Assembly (NCBI RefSeq): GCF_016745425.1
Contig: NZ_JAERVK010000001.1
Span: 186,001 to 250,000, forward strand
Length of the DNA stretch: 64,000 nucleotides
Direction: 5' to 3'
From: Candidatus Methylomicrobium oryzae
Lineage (GTDB): Bacteria > Pseudomonadota > Gammaproteobacteria > Methylococcales > Methylomonadaceae
Part shown: piece after piece, positions 28,787-36,834 of the stretch
How positions within the stretch are numbered: position 1 is the stretch's first letter
Layout of the letters: each line of letters starts with the position of its first letter
The notes under the pieces: model-generated
The model's database searches: none
What the model was told of the DNA's origin: nothing
What the model saw: the letters and a program-made list of their open reading frames with translations, nothing else
Made by a program: the position numbers and the translations under genes

Positions 28787-29263
28787 GCGAATCTCCTGTA
28801 TCGGCAATGAAGGACGAGAAGACCGAATACGCCGGGTTGGGTGACTTCCGGGCGGCTTTGAATTCATGGGCAACCATCCTTGTCCTCTTTTCCCATGGGA
28901 CCGGGCTGTGCCGAGTTCGGTTCAGCCGGGACAGCGGGCTCAATCCGGCTACTGCAGCAGGAGGCTGCCTTTTATTGTTCGTTTTCCTCTGGCAGGCCGG
29001 AGACGGCTTGCATTGCAAGGCGGGCAAGATGCCCCGCCCATGCTCTCTTCCGGTGATAAACCGGTGCGCGATGCACAATCTTTATCCCAATCTCTCCGGC
29101 GCAAGCCGCGAATGTCCATTGCCGTTCATAAACTCGCACCATTACAGAGCGCCGAGCATTGCTTTGGTGCTTCATGTTTTGCGAGGCTTTCATCTTGGTG
29201 CAAGGATCAATCGGTTGATCCAAGATAAATCAATCATTTAGGGGCGAAACCGATTCGAGCGGA
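28787..29263. other. Regulatory gap upstream of the nitrate transporter unit
   Basis: About 480 bases without a credible gene: overlapping plus-strand frames (28807-29241 and 28866-29228) lack ribosome sites and recognisable domains. The right end holds NtrC-like half-sites and leads into the sigma-54 promoter at 29264. Confidence 0.5.
29135..29171. promoter_or_regulatory. Two imperfect NtrC-type sites upstream of the nitrate transporter
   Basis: GCAC-CATTACA-GAGC (29136-29150) and GCAT-TGCTTTG-GTGC (29156-29170) each match GCAC-N7-GTGC with one mismatch. One half of each is a consensus half-site (GCACCA and TTTGGTGC). A further lone half-site CTTGGTGCA follows at about 29194-29202. They lie roughly 120-155 bases upstream of the start predicted from the sigma-54 promoter, the usual enhancer range. 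Confidence 0.4.
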
Positions 29264-29281
29264 TTGGCATGCATCATGCTT
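29264..29281 (+). promoter_or_regulatory. Sigma-54 promoter for the nitrate transporter unit
   Basis: TTGGCATGCATCATGCTT has the invariant GG (29266-29267), ten bases, then GC (29278-29279), the strict -24/-12 spacing of sigma-54. Start would be near 29291, 30 bases before the transporter ATG. Nitrate uptake genes are classic sigma-54/NtrC targets. Confidence 0.6.
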
Positions 29282-29320
29282 GTGCAGGGGCACTTCTTCG
29301 ATTTCTGCAGAGAATTCATC

Positions 29321-30799
29321 ATGGCGAACCCAAACTTTAATCTATTGTCCTTTTCGGGAAGAATGAAGATTCTTCATATGACCTGGCTGGCGTTTTTCAT
29401 CAGCTTCGTGGTCTGGTTCAATCATGCGCCGCTGATGCTGGCGATCGGCAAGACGCTGAATCTGACCGACTCCCAGATCAAGACGATTCTGATCCTGAAC
29501 GTCGCTTTGACGATTCCGGCGCGTATCGCGATCGGGATCCTGGTCGACAAGTTCGGGCCCAAGCGTACTTATTCGATTTTGCTGGGGCTGGGCAGCATTC
29601 CGTGCTTTATGTTCGCGTTCGCGGAGAGCTTTGAGCAGCTGGCGCTGGCCCGCTTTCTGTTAGGCTTCATCGGTGCAGGCTTCGTGATCGGGATCCGGAT
29701 GGTCGGCGAATGGTTTCCGGCCCGGCAGATCGGCATTGCCGAGGGCGTGTACGGCGGTTGGGGCAACTTCGGTTCGGCGGCGGCTTCGGGGTCGCTGCCG
29801 GTGATCGCTCTGCTGTTCGGCGGCGACGAAGGCTGGCGCTATGCGGTTGCCAGCACCGGTATGATCGCGCTGGTGTATGCCTTCATTTATTATTTCAGCG
29901 TCTCCGACACGCCGAAAGGCTCCACTTATTTTAAGCCGAAAAAATCCGGTGCGATGGAAGTGACTAGCGTCGGCGACCTGATTTTTTATATCGTGATGAC
30001 GGTTCCGTTGTATGCGGCCTTGTCGCTGCTGACCTGGAAGCTGTCGCCGGCCGGCGTGAACATGCTGCCCGGAACCATCGCCTATGCCACTCATGCGTTC
30101 ATCTGGGTTCTATTCTTATATAACGTTTATAAGATTTTTCAGGTAAACAAGGATCACGTGTTCGAACCGATCGAGGAAATCCACCGCTACAAGTTCAAGC
30201 AGGTTGCGATCCTGAACCTCTCTTATCTGATCACGTTCGGTTCCGAACTGGCGGTCGTGTCGATGCTGCCGCTGTTCTTCTTCAATACCTTTCACGAAAC
30301 GCAGGGGGTCACGATGGTGCAGGCGGGCCTTCTGGGGGGCAGTTTCGCATTTATGAACATGGTCGCGCGGCCGGGCGGCGGCTGGTTCAGCGACCGTTTC
30401 GGGCGTAAACTGTCGTTGACGATCGTGGCTTTGGGCGTTTTGATCGGCTTCTTGTGCATGTCGCAAATCAATTCGAGCTGGCCGGTGTCGGTGGCGGTGG
30501 GCGTAACGCTGGCCTGTTCCTTTTTCGTGCAGGCCGGTTGCGGCGCAGTCTTCGCGATGGTGCCGCTGATTAAACGGCGGATGACCGGCCAGATTGCCGG
30601 GATGGTCGGTGCCTACGGTAATGTCGGCGGTGTCGTGTTTCTGACCGTGCTGTCGTTCGTGACGCCGGCCGAGTTTTTCCTGGTGATCGGTGCGGTCGCA
30701 TTCTTCGTGCTGATTGCGGTCCAGTTCATCGACGAGCCGAAGGGGCATATGGCCGAGGTGCTGGAAGACGGCACGATCGAGATGATCGAGGTCAATTAA
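29321..30799 (+). CDS. narK: Nitrate/nitrite transporter, NarK/NasA type (major facilitator)
   Basis: This protein imports nitrate for assimilation. It has 492 residues and about twelve membrane helices. Both nitrate signatures are present: GGWGNFGSAAASGS after helix 4-5 and AGCGAVFAMVPLIKRR followed by GMVGAYGNVGGV in helix 11. The MFS loop motif GILVDKFGPKR is present. I chose the ATG of MANPNFNLL; upstream in-frame codons would fall around the predicted sigma-54 transcript start. A large central loop (about 205-300) contains two extra hydrophobic segments. The kinase/phosphatase gene follows 22 bases later. Confidence 0.93.
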   Translation: MANPNFNLLSFSGRMKILHMTWLAFFISFVVWFNHAPLMLAIGKTLNLTDSQIKTILILNVALTIPARIAIGILVDKFGPKRTYSILLGLGSIPCFMFAFAESFEQLALARFLLGFIGAGFVIGIRMVGEWFPARQIGIAEGVYGGWGNFGSAAASGSLPVIALLFGGDEGWRYAVASTGMIALVYAFIYYFSVSDTPKGSTYFKPKKSGAMEVTSVGDLIFYIVMTVPLYAALSLLTWKLSPAGVNMLPGTIAYATHAFIWVLFLYNVYKIFQVNKDHVFEPIEEIHRYKFKQVAILNLSYLITFGSELAVVSMLPLFFFNTFHETQGVTMVQAGLLGGSFAFMNMVARPGGGWFSDRFGRKLSLTIVALGVLIGFLCMSQINSSWPVSVAVGVTLACSFFVQAGCGAVFAMVPLIKRRMTGQIAGMVGAYGNVGGVVFLTVLSFVTPAEFFLVIGAVAFFVLIAVQFIDEPKGHMAEVLEDGTIEMIEVN

Positions 30800-30821
30800 C
30801 GAATGCAGCCTTTAAAAACCT

Positions 30822-32558
30822 ATGCCGGCAAATAGACTCACCGTCAGCGTTGCCTATGCCAGCGATCGGGGCATCAAAGAGGAGAATCAGGATTTTGCTG
30901 GTTCGCTGATTCCCGAAGATCATCAGTTGACTTATAAGGGCATCGCGGCGGCGATTGCGGACGGGATGAGCGGCTGCGATGCGGGCAGGGAGGCGAGCCA
31001 TTGCTGCGTCGCGGCGTTTCTGGACGATTATTACAGCACGCCCGATTCCTGGTCGGTCAAATATGCCGGGCAGAAAATCCTTTCCGCCACCAATTCCTGG
31101 CTGCACAGCCAGGGCCAGCGACGTTTCGATGCGACGCACGGGATGGTCAGCACGCTCAGCGCGATCGTGTTGAAGTCGAACACTGCGCATATTTTTCACG
31201 TCGGCGATTCGCGGATCTACCGACTGCGGGACGGGAATCTGGAGCAATTGACCCGCGATCACCGGGTCTGGGCTGGCAGCGAACGCAACTACCTGAATCG
31301 GGCGATGGGGATCGAGCCGCGCCTGGAAGTCGATTATCAGGCTCTGCCGCTCAAGCGCGGCGATCTGTTTCTGATGACGACCGACGGTGTACACGATTTT
31401 ATCGACGAGAAATCCTTAAAAGAATTGCTGGCGGAGGGCGGCGATTTGACTGCCGTCGCGAACCACATCATCAAGAAGGCCGCGGACAACCGGAGCGACG
31501 ACAACCTGACCTGCCAGTTGCTCCGGATCGAAGGCTTGCCGCTGCTCAGGGAAGACGAGATTTTGCGCGATCGCAGCCAGCGACCCTTTCCGCCGCCTTT
31601 GAAGCTCGGCATGATTCTGGACGGCTACCGGATCGAGGAGGAAATGCACGCGAGCAAGCGCACGCAGATTTACCGCGCTTTCGATACCGAAACCGGCGTC
31701 CGGGTGATCTTGAAAACGCCCTCTGTGCTGTATGAGGACGACACCCATTACATCGAGCATTTCCTGCACGAGGAATGGGCCGGCAAGCGCATCCACAGCG
31801 AGCACGTGGTCAAAACGCTCGGCTCCGACCGCGATAAAAGCTGCCTGTATTATGTGACCGAATTTCTCGAAGGGCCGACCTTGGCCGAATGGATACGGGC
31901 AAATCCGCAGCCCGAGATCAGGGAGGTCAGGAAAATCGTCGAACAGATCGCGCAGGGCCTGCGGGCGTTTCACCGGATGGAAATGCTGCATCAGGACCTG
32001 AAGCCGGAAAACATCATGTTCGACCGGCACGGCACGGTCAAGATCATCGATTTCGGTTCGGTCAAGATCGCCGGCATCGCCGAAATCACTCCGCTCGATC
32101 ACGGCAGTGCCGAAAACCTGCTCGGCACGCTGAACTATACCGCGCCAGAATATCACCTGGGCCTGCGTGGCACGATCAAGTCCGATCTGTTTTCCCTCGG
32201 TGTGATCGCCTACGAAATGATCAACGGCGCGCTGCCGTTCGGCCGGTCGATGCCGGAAAAACCGAACAAAACGAATCTGGATAAGCTCCGCTACGTGCCG
32301 AGCATCCAATGTAATCCGATGGTGCCGCTCTGGATCGACGGCGCGCTGAAAAAAGCGACGGCGATACGGCACGAATTCCGCTACGACGATCTTTCCGAAT
32401 TTCTTTACGACCTTTCCACCCCGAACCCGAATTTTCTGACCGCCGAGGAAGCCCTGCCGCTGATGCAGCGAAATCCTTTGCTGGCCTGGAAAACGCTGGC
32501 TATCGTTTTGCTTGTCACCAACTTGGTGACCTTGTATTCCCTGCTGAAGGCGCACTGA
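30822..32558 (+). CDS. Fused PP2C-type phosphatase and serine/threonine kinase with membrane tail
   Basis: The protein has 578 residues. The PP2C domain (about 1-235) shows EENQD, ADGMSG, GDSRIYRL, TTDGVHDF and DDNLTC, all metal-binding motifs. A Hanks-type kinase domain follows (about 270-530) with the ATP Lys in RVILKT, the catalytic loop HQDLKPEN (HRD changed to HQD) and DFG in IDFGSVK. A single C-terminal membrane helix spans about 552-572. Similar fused proteins sit between nitrate transporter and nirB genes in Pseudomonas. The position implies control of nitrate uptake or reduction by reversible phosphorylation; the targets are unknown. Confidence 0.92.
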   Translation: MPANRLTVSVAYASDRGIKEENQDFAGSLIPEDHQLTYKGIAAAIADGMSGCDAGREASHCCVAAFLDDYYSTPDSWSVKYAGQKILSATNSWLHSQGQRRFDATHGMVSTLSAIVLKSNTAHIFHVGDSRIYRLRDGNLEQLTRDHRVWAGSERNYLNRAMGIEPRLEVDYQALPLKRGDLFLMTTDGVHDFIDEKSLKELLAEGGDLTAVANHIIKKAADNRSDDNLTCQLLRIEGLPLLREDEILRDRSQRPFPPPLKLGMILDGYRIEEEMHASKRTQIYRAFDTETGVRVILKTPSVLYEDDTHYIEHFLHEEWAGKRIHSEHVVKTLGSDRDKSCLYYVTEFLEGPTLAEWIRANPQPEIREVRKIVEQIAQGLRAFHRMEMLHQDLKPENIMFDRHGTVKIIDFGSVKIAGIAEITPLDHGSAENLLGTLNYTAPEYHLGLRGTIKSDLFSLGVIAYEMINGALPFGRSMPEKPNKTNLDKLRYVPSIQCNPMVPLWIDGALKKATAIRHEFRYDDLSEFLYDLSTPNPNFLTAEEALPLMQRNPLLAWKTLAIVLLVTNLVTLYSLLKAH

Positions 32559-32587
32559 CTAACGCATCAATTTGCCTAGGCTCAGAA

Positions 32588-32654
32588 GTAGGGTGGATAA
32601 GCAAAGCGCATCCACCATTCTGTGCCGGTGGATGCGCTTTGCTTATCCACCCTA
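32588..32654. repeat. GTAG-headed REP-like palindrome with 28-base arms
   Basis: Left arm 32589-32616, loop ATTCTGTGCC, right arm 32627-32654; the arms are perfect reverse complements over 28 bases and begin GTAGGGTGGATAAGC. The sequence differs from the 9.0/47.5 kb elements but shares the GTAGGGT head. It lies between the kinase/phosphatase gene and the nirB control region and could also act as a transcription-blocking hairpin. Confidence 0.85.
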
Positions 32655-32749
32655 TGTTCATACCGATTTTTTCAACCCTGAATTTTTTCGGATGGGCCTG
32701 CCTTCAGAGGTTTAGGTGATGGCGGCTTTCGCACTAAAGGCGATTGACG

Positions 32750-32807
32750 CGCACTATAACGGTGTGCGAGGCGGGAGATCGCCGAATCGATGCACTGTTA
32801 TCGTGCA
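32750..32807. promoter_or_regulatory. Pair of NtrC enhancer sites upstream of nirB
   Basis: The promoter-proximal site TGCACTGTTATCGTGCA (32791-32807) is a perfect 5-7-5 dyad of the NtrC form TGCAC-N7-GTGCA. The distal site (32750-32766) is GCAC-TATAACG-GTGT, one base off. Centres are 41 bases apart, about four helical turns, and lie about 109 and 150 bases upstream of the expected sigma-54 start, strikingly like the two NtrC sites at enteric glnA. Confidence 0.7.
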
Positions 32808-32881
32808 TTTTTGCGCAGGAATTCTTTATCAAAATTATAGGATTAATAAAATACACATAAAAAACAAATGTATGTAAAAAG

Positions 32882-32897
32882 TGGCGCGTATTTTGCT
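32882..32897 (+). promoter_or_regulatory. Sigma-54 promoter for the nirB operon
   Basis: TGGCGCGTATTTTGCT matches TGGCACG-N4-TTGC(A/T) with a single change and has GG (32883-32884) and GC (32895-32896) ten bases apart. Transcription would start near 32908, about 32 bases before the nirB ATG. Confidence 0.75.
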
Positions 32898-32939
32898 GAT
32901 TCTTGTTGACTGAGCATTAACCTGTTGATTGAGGGTGCC

Positions 32940-35507
32940 ATGAGTACAAAGCAAACCATCGTCGTGATCGGCAACGGTATGGTAGGGCAGAATTTTCTGG
33001 CCGGCCTGGTTTCCAGCGGCAAGCATACCGATTATGACATCGTAACTTTTTGTGAAGAACCGAGAGCGGCTTACGACCGGGTACACCTTTCTTCGTTCTT
33101 CAGCGGCAAGACGGCCGAAGATTTATCCCTGGTCGAAGAAGGCTTCTTCGAGCGGAGCGGCATTACCCTGCACCTTGGCGATAAAGCCGCGCATATCGAC
33201 CGAGCCGCCAAAACGGTCACTTCCGCGAAAGGGGCCATCATTGACTACGATAAGCTGGTCCTGGCGACCGGTTCCTATCCGTTCGTGCCTCCGGTACCGG
33301 GACACGAGCGTCCTCACTGTTTCGTGTACCGCACGATCGAGGATCTGGAGGCGATCACCGCTTCCGCAAAGGACGGCAAGGTCGGGGTGGTGATCGGCGG
33401 CGGTCTGCTCGGCCTGGAGGCGGCCAAGGCGCTGACCGATCTGGGCCTCGAAACGCATGTGGTCGAGTTTGCGCCGCGGCTGATGGCGGTGCAGTTGGAC
33501 GAGGCCGGTGGCGCGATGCTCCGGCAAAAGATCGAAGCCCTCGGGGTGGCCGTGCATACCGGCAAGAACACCAGCGTGATCAAGGACGGCGACGGTTGCC
33601 GGCACAAGATGTGCTTCGCGGACGGCACCGAGCTCGAAACCGACCTGATTCTGTTCTCGGCCGGCATCCGCCCGCGCGACGAACTGGCGCGTGCCTCGGG
33701 GCTGGAGATGGGGCCGCGCGGCGGCATCGCGATCGACAATCAGTGCAGAACCTCCGATCCGGACATCTATGCGATCGGCGAATGCGCGCTCTGGAACGGG
33801 ATGATCTACGGCCTGGTCGCCCCCGGCTATGCGATGGCGCGGACCGTCGTCGCCGACCTGACCGGCGGCGAAGGCAGCTTCACCGGCGCGGATATGAGCA
33901 CTAAATTGAAGCTGATGGGTGTCGACGTCGCGAGCATTGGCGACGCGCATGCAAAGACGCCGGGGGCGATGGTCTATACCTATCAGAACGGGGCCAGCGA
34001 AGTCTACAAACGGCTCGTGGTCAGCCAGGACAGGAAAAAGCTGCTCGGCGCGGTGCTGGTCGGTGATGCCTCCGGTTACGGCACCCTGCTGCAATACTGC
34101 CTGAACGGAATCGATCTGCCCGAAAATCCGGATGCGCTGATCCTGCCGAGCCGCTCCGACGAATCGGTCGGCCTGGGGCCGGACGCGTTGCCGATGTCCG
34201 CGACGATCTGCTCCTGCTACAACGTGACCAAAGGCGACATCTGCCAGTCGATCGACGGCGGCTGCACCACGATCGCCGGCCTGAAAGCCGAAACCAAGGC
34301 CTCGACCGGCTGCGGCGGCTGCGCGGCGCTGTTGAAATCGGTATTGAACTCGGAGCTGGCCAAGCACGGCTATGAGGTCAACACCGACCTTTGCGAACAC
34401 TTTCCTTATACCCGCCAGGATCTATACAACCTTATTATGGTCAAGCAGATCCGGACTTTCGACGAACTGCTCGAAAAATACGGCAAGGGCCGGGGCTGCG
34501 ACATCTGCAAGCCGGCGGTCGGGTCGATCCTGTCCTCCTACTGGAACGACTACATCTTGAAGAACGAGCATGTCGGCCTGCAGGATACCAACGATACTTT
34601 CCTGGCGAACATGCAGAAAGACGGCACCTATTCGGTCGTGCCGCGCATCACCGGCGGCGAGATCAAGCCGGACATGTTGATCGCGCTGGGTCAGGTCGCC
34701 AAAAATTACCAGCTTTACACTAAGATCACCGGCGGCCAGCGTGTCGATTTATTCGGTGCGCGCGTGGATCAGCTGCCGTCGATCTGGAAGGACCTGATCG
34801 ACGCCGGTTTCGAATCCGGCCATGCCTACGGCAAGTCGCTGCGCACGGTCAAATCCTGTGTCGGCAGTACCTGGTGCCGCTACGGCGTCGACGACAGCGT
34901 CGGCCTCGCGATCGAGCTCGAAAACCGCTACAAGGGGCTGCGTTCGCCGCACAAACTAAAGTTTGCGGTGTCCGGTTGCACCCGCGAATGCGCGGAAGCG
35001 CAAGGCAAGGACGTTGGCGTCATCGCGACCGAAACCGGCTGGAACCTGTACGTCTGCGGCAACGGCGGGATGAAGCCGCGGCATGCCGACCTGTTCGCGA
35101 CCGGGCTCGACAAGGAAACCCTGATCCAGCTGATCGACCGCTTCCTGATCTTTTATGTGCGCACCGCCGACCGCCTGCAGCGGACTTCGGTGTGGATGGA
35201 AAACATGGAGGGCGGCCTCGACTATCTGAAGTCGGTGATCATCGACGACAGGCTGGGCATCTGCGAACAGCTCGAACAGCAGATGAAGTATGTGATCGAC
35301 ACCTACCAATGCGAGTGGAAGACCACGATCAACGACGAAACCCGCCTGAAGCGCTTCCGCCACTTCATCAACAGCGACGCGCAGGACGATAACGTGCTGT
35401 TCGTCGAAGAGCGCGGCCAGTTCCGGCCGGCGCTCGAGAACGAACGCAAGCATTTCAAATTGAATGTAGAAACCGAAAAAGAAACCGTAACGGGAGAGGT
35501 GGAATGA
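32940..35507 (+). CDS. nirB: Assimilatory nitrite reductase (NAD(P)H), large subunit
   Basis: This enzyme reduces nitrite to ammonia in the cytoplasm using NAD(P)H, FAD, iron-sulfur and sirohaem. It has 855 residues. FAD/NAD-binding Rossmann motifs are IGNGMVGQNFL (start) and VIGGGLLGLEAAKAL (about 145-160). A BFD-like [2Fe-2S] site is CSCYNV...GCGGC (about 424-460). The sirohaem/[4Fe-4S] cysteines are in CVGSTWC (near 640) and GCTRECAEA (near 680). The ATG with GAGGG upstream is preferred over a codon 15 bases earlier. It overlaps nirD by four bases. Confidence 0.97.
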   Translation: MSTKQTIVVIGNGMVGQNFLAGLVSSGKHTDYDIVTFCEEPRAAYDRVHLSSFFSGKTAEDLSLVEEGFFERSGITLHLGDKAAHIDRAAKTVTSAKGAIIDYDKLVLATGSYPFVPPVPGHERPHCFVYRTIEDLEAITASAKDGKVGVVIGGGLLGLEAAKALTDLGLETHVVEFAPRLMAVQLDEAGGAMLRQKIEALGVAVHTGKNTSVIKDGDGCRHKMCFADGTELETDLILFSAGIRPRDELARASGLEMGPRGGIAIDNQCRTSDPDIYAIGECALWNGMIYGLVAPGYAMARTVVADLTGGEGSFTGADMSTKLKLMGVDVASIGDAHAKTPGAMVYTYQNGASEVYKRLVVSQDRKKLLGAVLVGDASGYGTLLQYCLNGIDLPENPDALILPSRSDESVGLGPDALPMSATICSCYNVTKGDICQSIDGGCTTIAGLKAETKASTGCGGCAALLKSVLNSELAKHGYEVNTDLCEHFPYTRQDLYNLIMVKQIRTFDELLEKYGKGRGCDICKPAVGSILSSYWNDYILKNEHVGLQDTNDTFLANMQKDGTYSVVPRITGGEIKPDMLIALGQVAKNYQLYTKITGGQRVDLFGARVDQLPSIWKDLIDAGFESGHAYGKSLRTVKSCVGSTWCRYGVDDSVGLAIELENRYKGLRSPHKLKFAVSGCTRECAEAQGKDVGVIATETGWNLYVCGNGGMKPRHADLFATGLDKETLIQLIDRFLIFYVRTADRLQRTSVWMENMEGGLDYLKSVIIDDRLGICEQLEQQMKYVIDTYQCEWKTTINDETRLKRFRHFINSDAQDDNVLFVEERGQFRPALENERKHFKLNVETEKETVTGEVE

Positions 35508-35836
35508 CCGAATGGATCGATGTGTGCGGCGCGGACGATCTGCAGCCCGACTCGGGCATTTGCGCACTGGTGGAAGGGCGGCAGGTGGCGATTTTTTACC
35601 TGCCGAAAGAAAAGGCGCTGTTTGCTGTCGGCAACTACGACCCGATCGGCCGGGCGAATGTGCTGTCGCGCGGGATGATCGGCGATCTCAGCGGTCAGCC
35701 GGTGGTTGCCTCGCCCTTGTATAAACAGCATTTCAACCTGGAAACCGGTGTCTGTGTGGAGGATGCGGCGGTATCGGTACCCGTTTATCCCATCCGGATC
35801 GAAAACGGCCGGGTCGAAGTCGGCGTCGGAGGCTAA
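35504..35836 (+). CDS. nirD: Nitrite reductase (NAD(P)H), small subunit
   Basis: This Rieske-fold accessory subunit of NirB has 110 residues. The fold is recognisable (VAIFYLPKEKALFAVGNYDP, RGMIGDLSGQPVVASPLYKQHF), but the Cys/His ligands of a true Rieske cluster are missing, as is normal for NirD. ATGA overlap with nirB implies coupled translation. Confidence 0.95.
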   Translation: MTEWIDVCGADDLQPDSGICALVEGRQVAIFYLPKEKALFAVGNYDPIGRANVLSRGMIGDLSGQPVVASPLYKQHFNLETGVCVEDAAVSVPVYPIRIENGRVEVGVGG

Positions 35837-35839
35837 CGC

Positions 35840-36751
35840 ATGAATTATCAATACTATATTGCCGACGTCTTTACCCGCGAGGTTTTCAACGGTGCGCAAA
35901 TCGCGGTGTTCCCGCACGCGGACGGGCTTGACGACCGGACGATGCAGAAAATCGCCAACGAGTTGAATCTCTGGGAAACCGTATTCGTGTTCCATCCCGG
36001 CGGCGATCTGCGCCGATTGCGGATGTTTTCGCCGAAGGCCGAGGTCGATTTCGCCGGCCATCCGATCATTGCGGCCGCCTACGTGCTGGGCCTGTGCGGG
36101 GACATTACGCTGGACGCGCCGGTCACGCCGGTTGTGTTCGAACAGAATGCGGGGCCGGTCGAGGTGAACATTACCGCCGAAAACGGTAAGCCGGCGTTCG
36201 TGCAGTTCACCAACAAAGTTTCCTCGATCGTCGACCGCTTTGCGCCGAACGACGAGGAACTGGCGTCCGTGCTGTCGATTCCGCAGGCCGATCTCGACCG
36301 CATCAAATATTCGGCGCGATTGGTCGCCTGCGGGATGCCGTATCTGATCGTGCCGGTCTGGAAGTACGAAACGGTGCGCAAGGCGCGCTTCGATTACGCG
36401 GCCTGGAGCCGGTCCGCCGCGCCCCAGACCGCCGCGCAGGAAATCCTGTTGTTCGCACCGAAAACGCCGTATTCCGATTCCGATTTCAACCTGCGCCTGC
36501 TCGGGCCGCACATCGGTCACGACGACGACCCGCCGGTCGGCGCAGCGGTGCCGGCCTTTGCCTCCTATCTGTGCTCGTTCGAACATACGCGCAAAGGCAC
36601 CCATACTTTCGCGGTGGACCGCGGCGATGCGGACTCGCGCCGCAGCCTACTGAACATCGAAATGGATCACAAAGGCAAGGCGCAATTGACCCTCCGGGTC
36701 GGGGGCAGCGCGGCGATATTTGCTCAGGGTACGGTATTTTTACCGGATTGA
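35840..36751 (+). CDS. PhzF-family isomerase-like protein
   Basis: The protein has 303 residues with the two-lobed PhzF/diaminopimelate-epimerase fold. The catalytic Glu is in NLWETVFV (E46), AEVDFAGHPIIAAAYVL is the family signature, and the second-half mirror is DPPVGAAVPAFASYL. The usual GNP near the N-terminus reads NGAQ here. Substrate is unknown; the family includes phenazine and quinone-related isomerases. It starts 3 bases after nirD and precedes the nitrate reductase, so it is inside the nitrate operon, for which no established role of PhzF proteins is known to me. Confidence 0.88.
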   Translation: MNYQYYIADVFTREVFNGAQIAVFPHADGLDDRTMQKIANELNLWETVFVFHPGGDLRRLRMFSPKAEVDFAGHPIIAAAYVLGLCGDITLDAPVTPVVFEQNAGPVEVNITAENGKPAFVQFTNKVSSIVDRFAPNDEELASVLSIPQADLDRIKYSARLVACGMPYLIVPVWKYETVRKARFDYAAWSRSAAPQTAAQEILLFAPKTPYSDSDFNLRLLGPHIGHDDDPPVGAAVPAFASYLCSFEHTRKGTHTFAVDRGDADSRRSLLNIEMDHKGKAQLTLRVGGSAAIFAQGTVFLPD

Positions 36752-36834
36752 CGCAATCGCTGCGGGCCTCGGCACACGGATGAGAGGCCTTAAAAAATAA
36801 TAATAATGACATACACATCAGGGTTGGCGATTTT

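Noticed and set aside
28807-29241. 144-codon plus-strand frame upstream of the nitrate transporter
   Set aside because: No ribosome site or domain; the region carries NtrC-like sites and fits a regulatory gap better.
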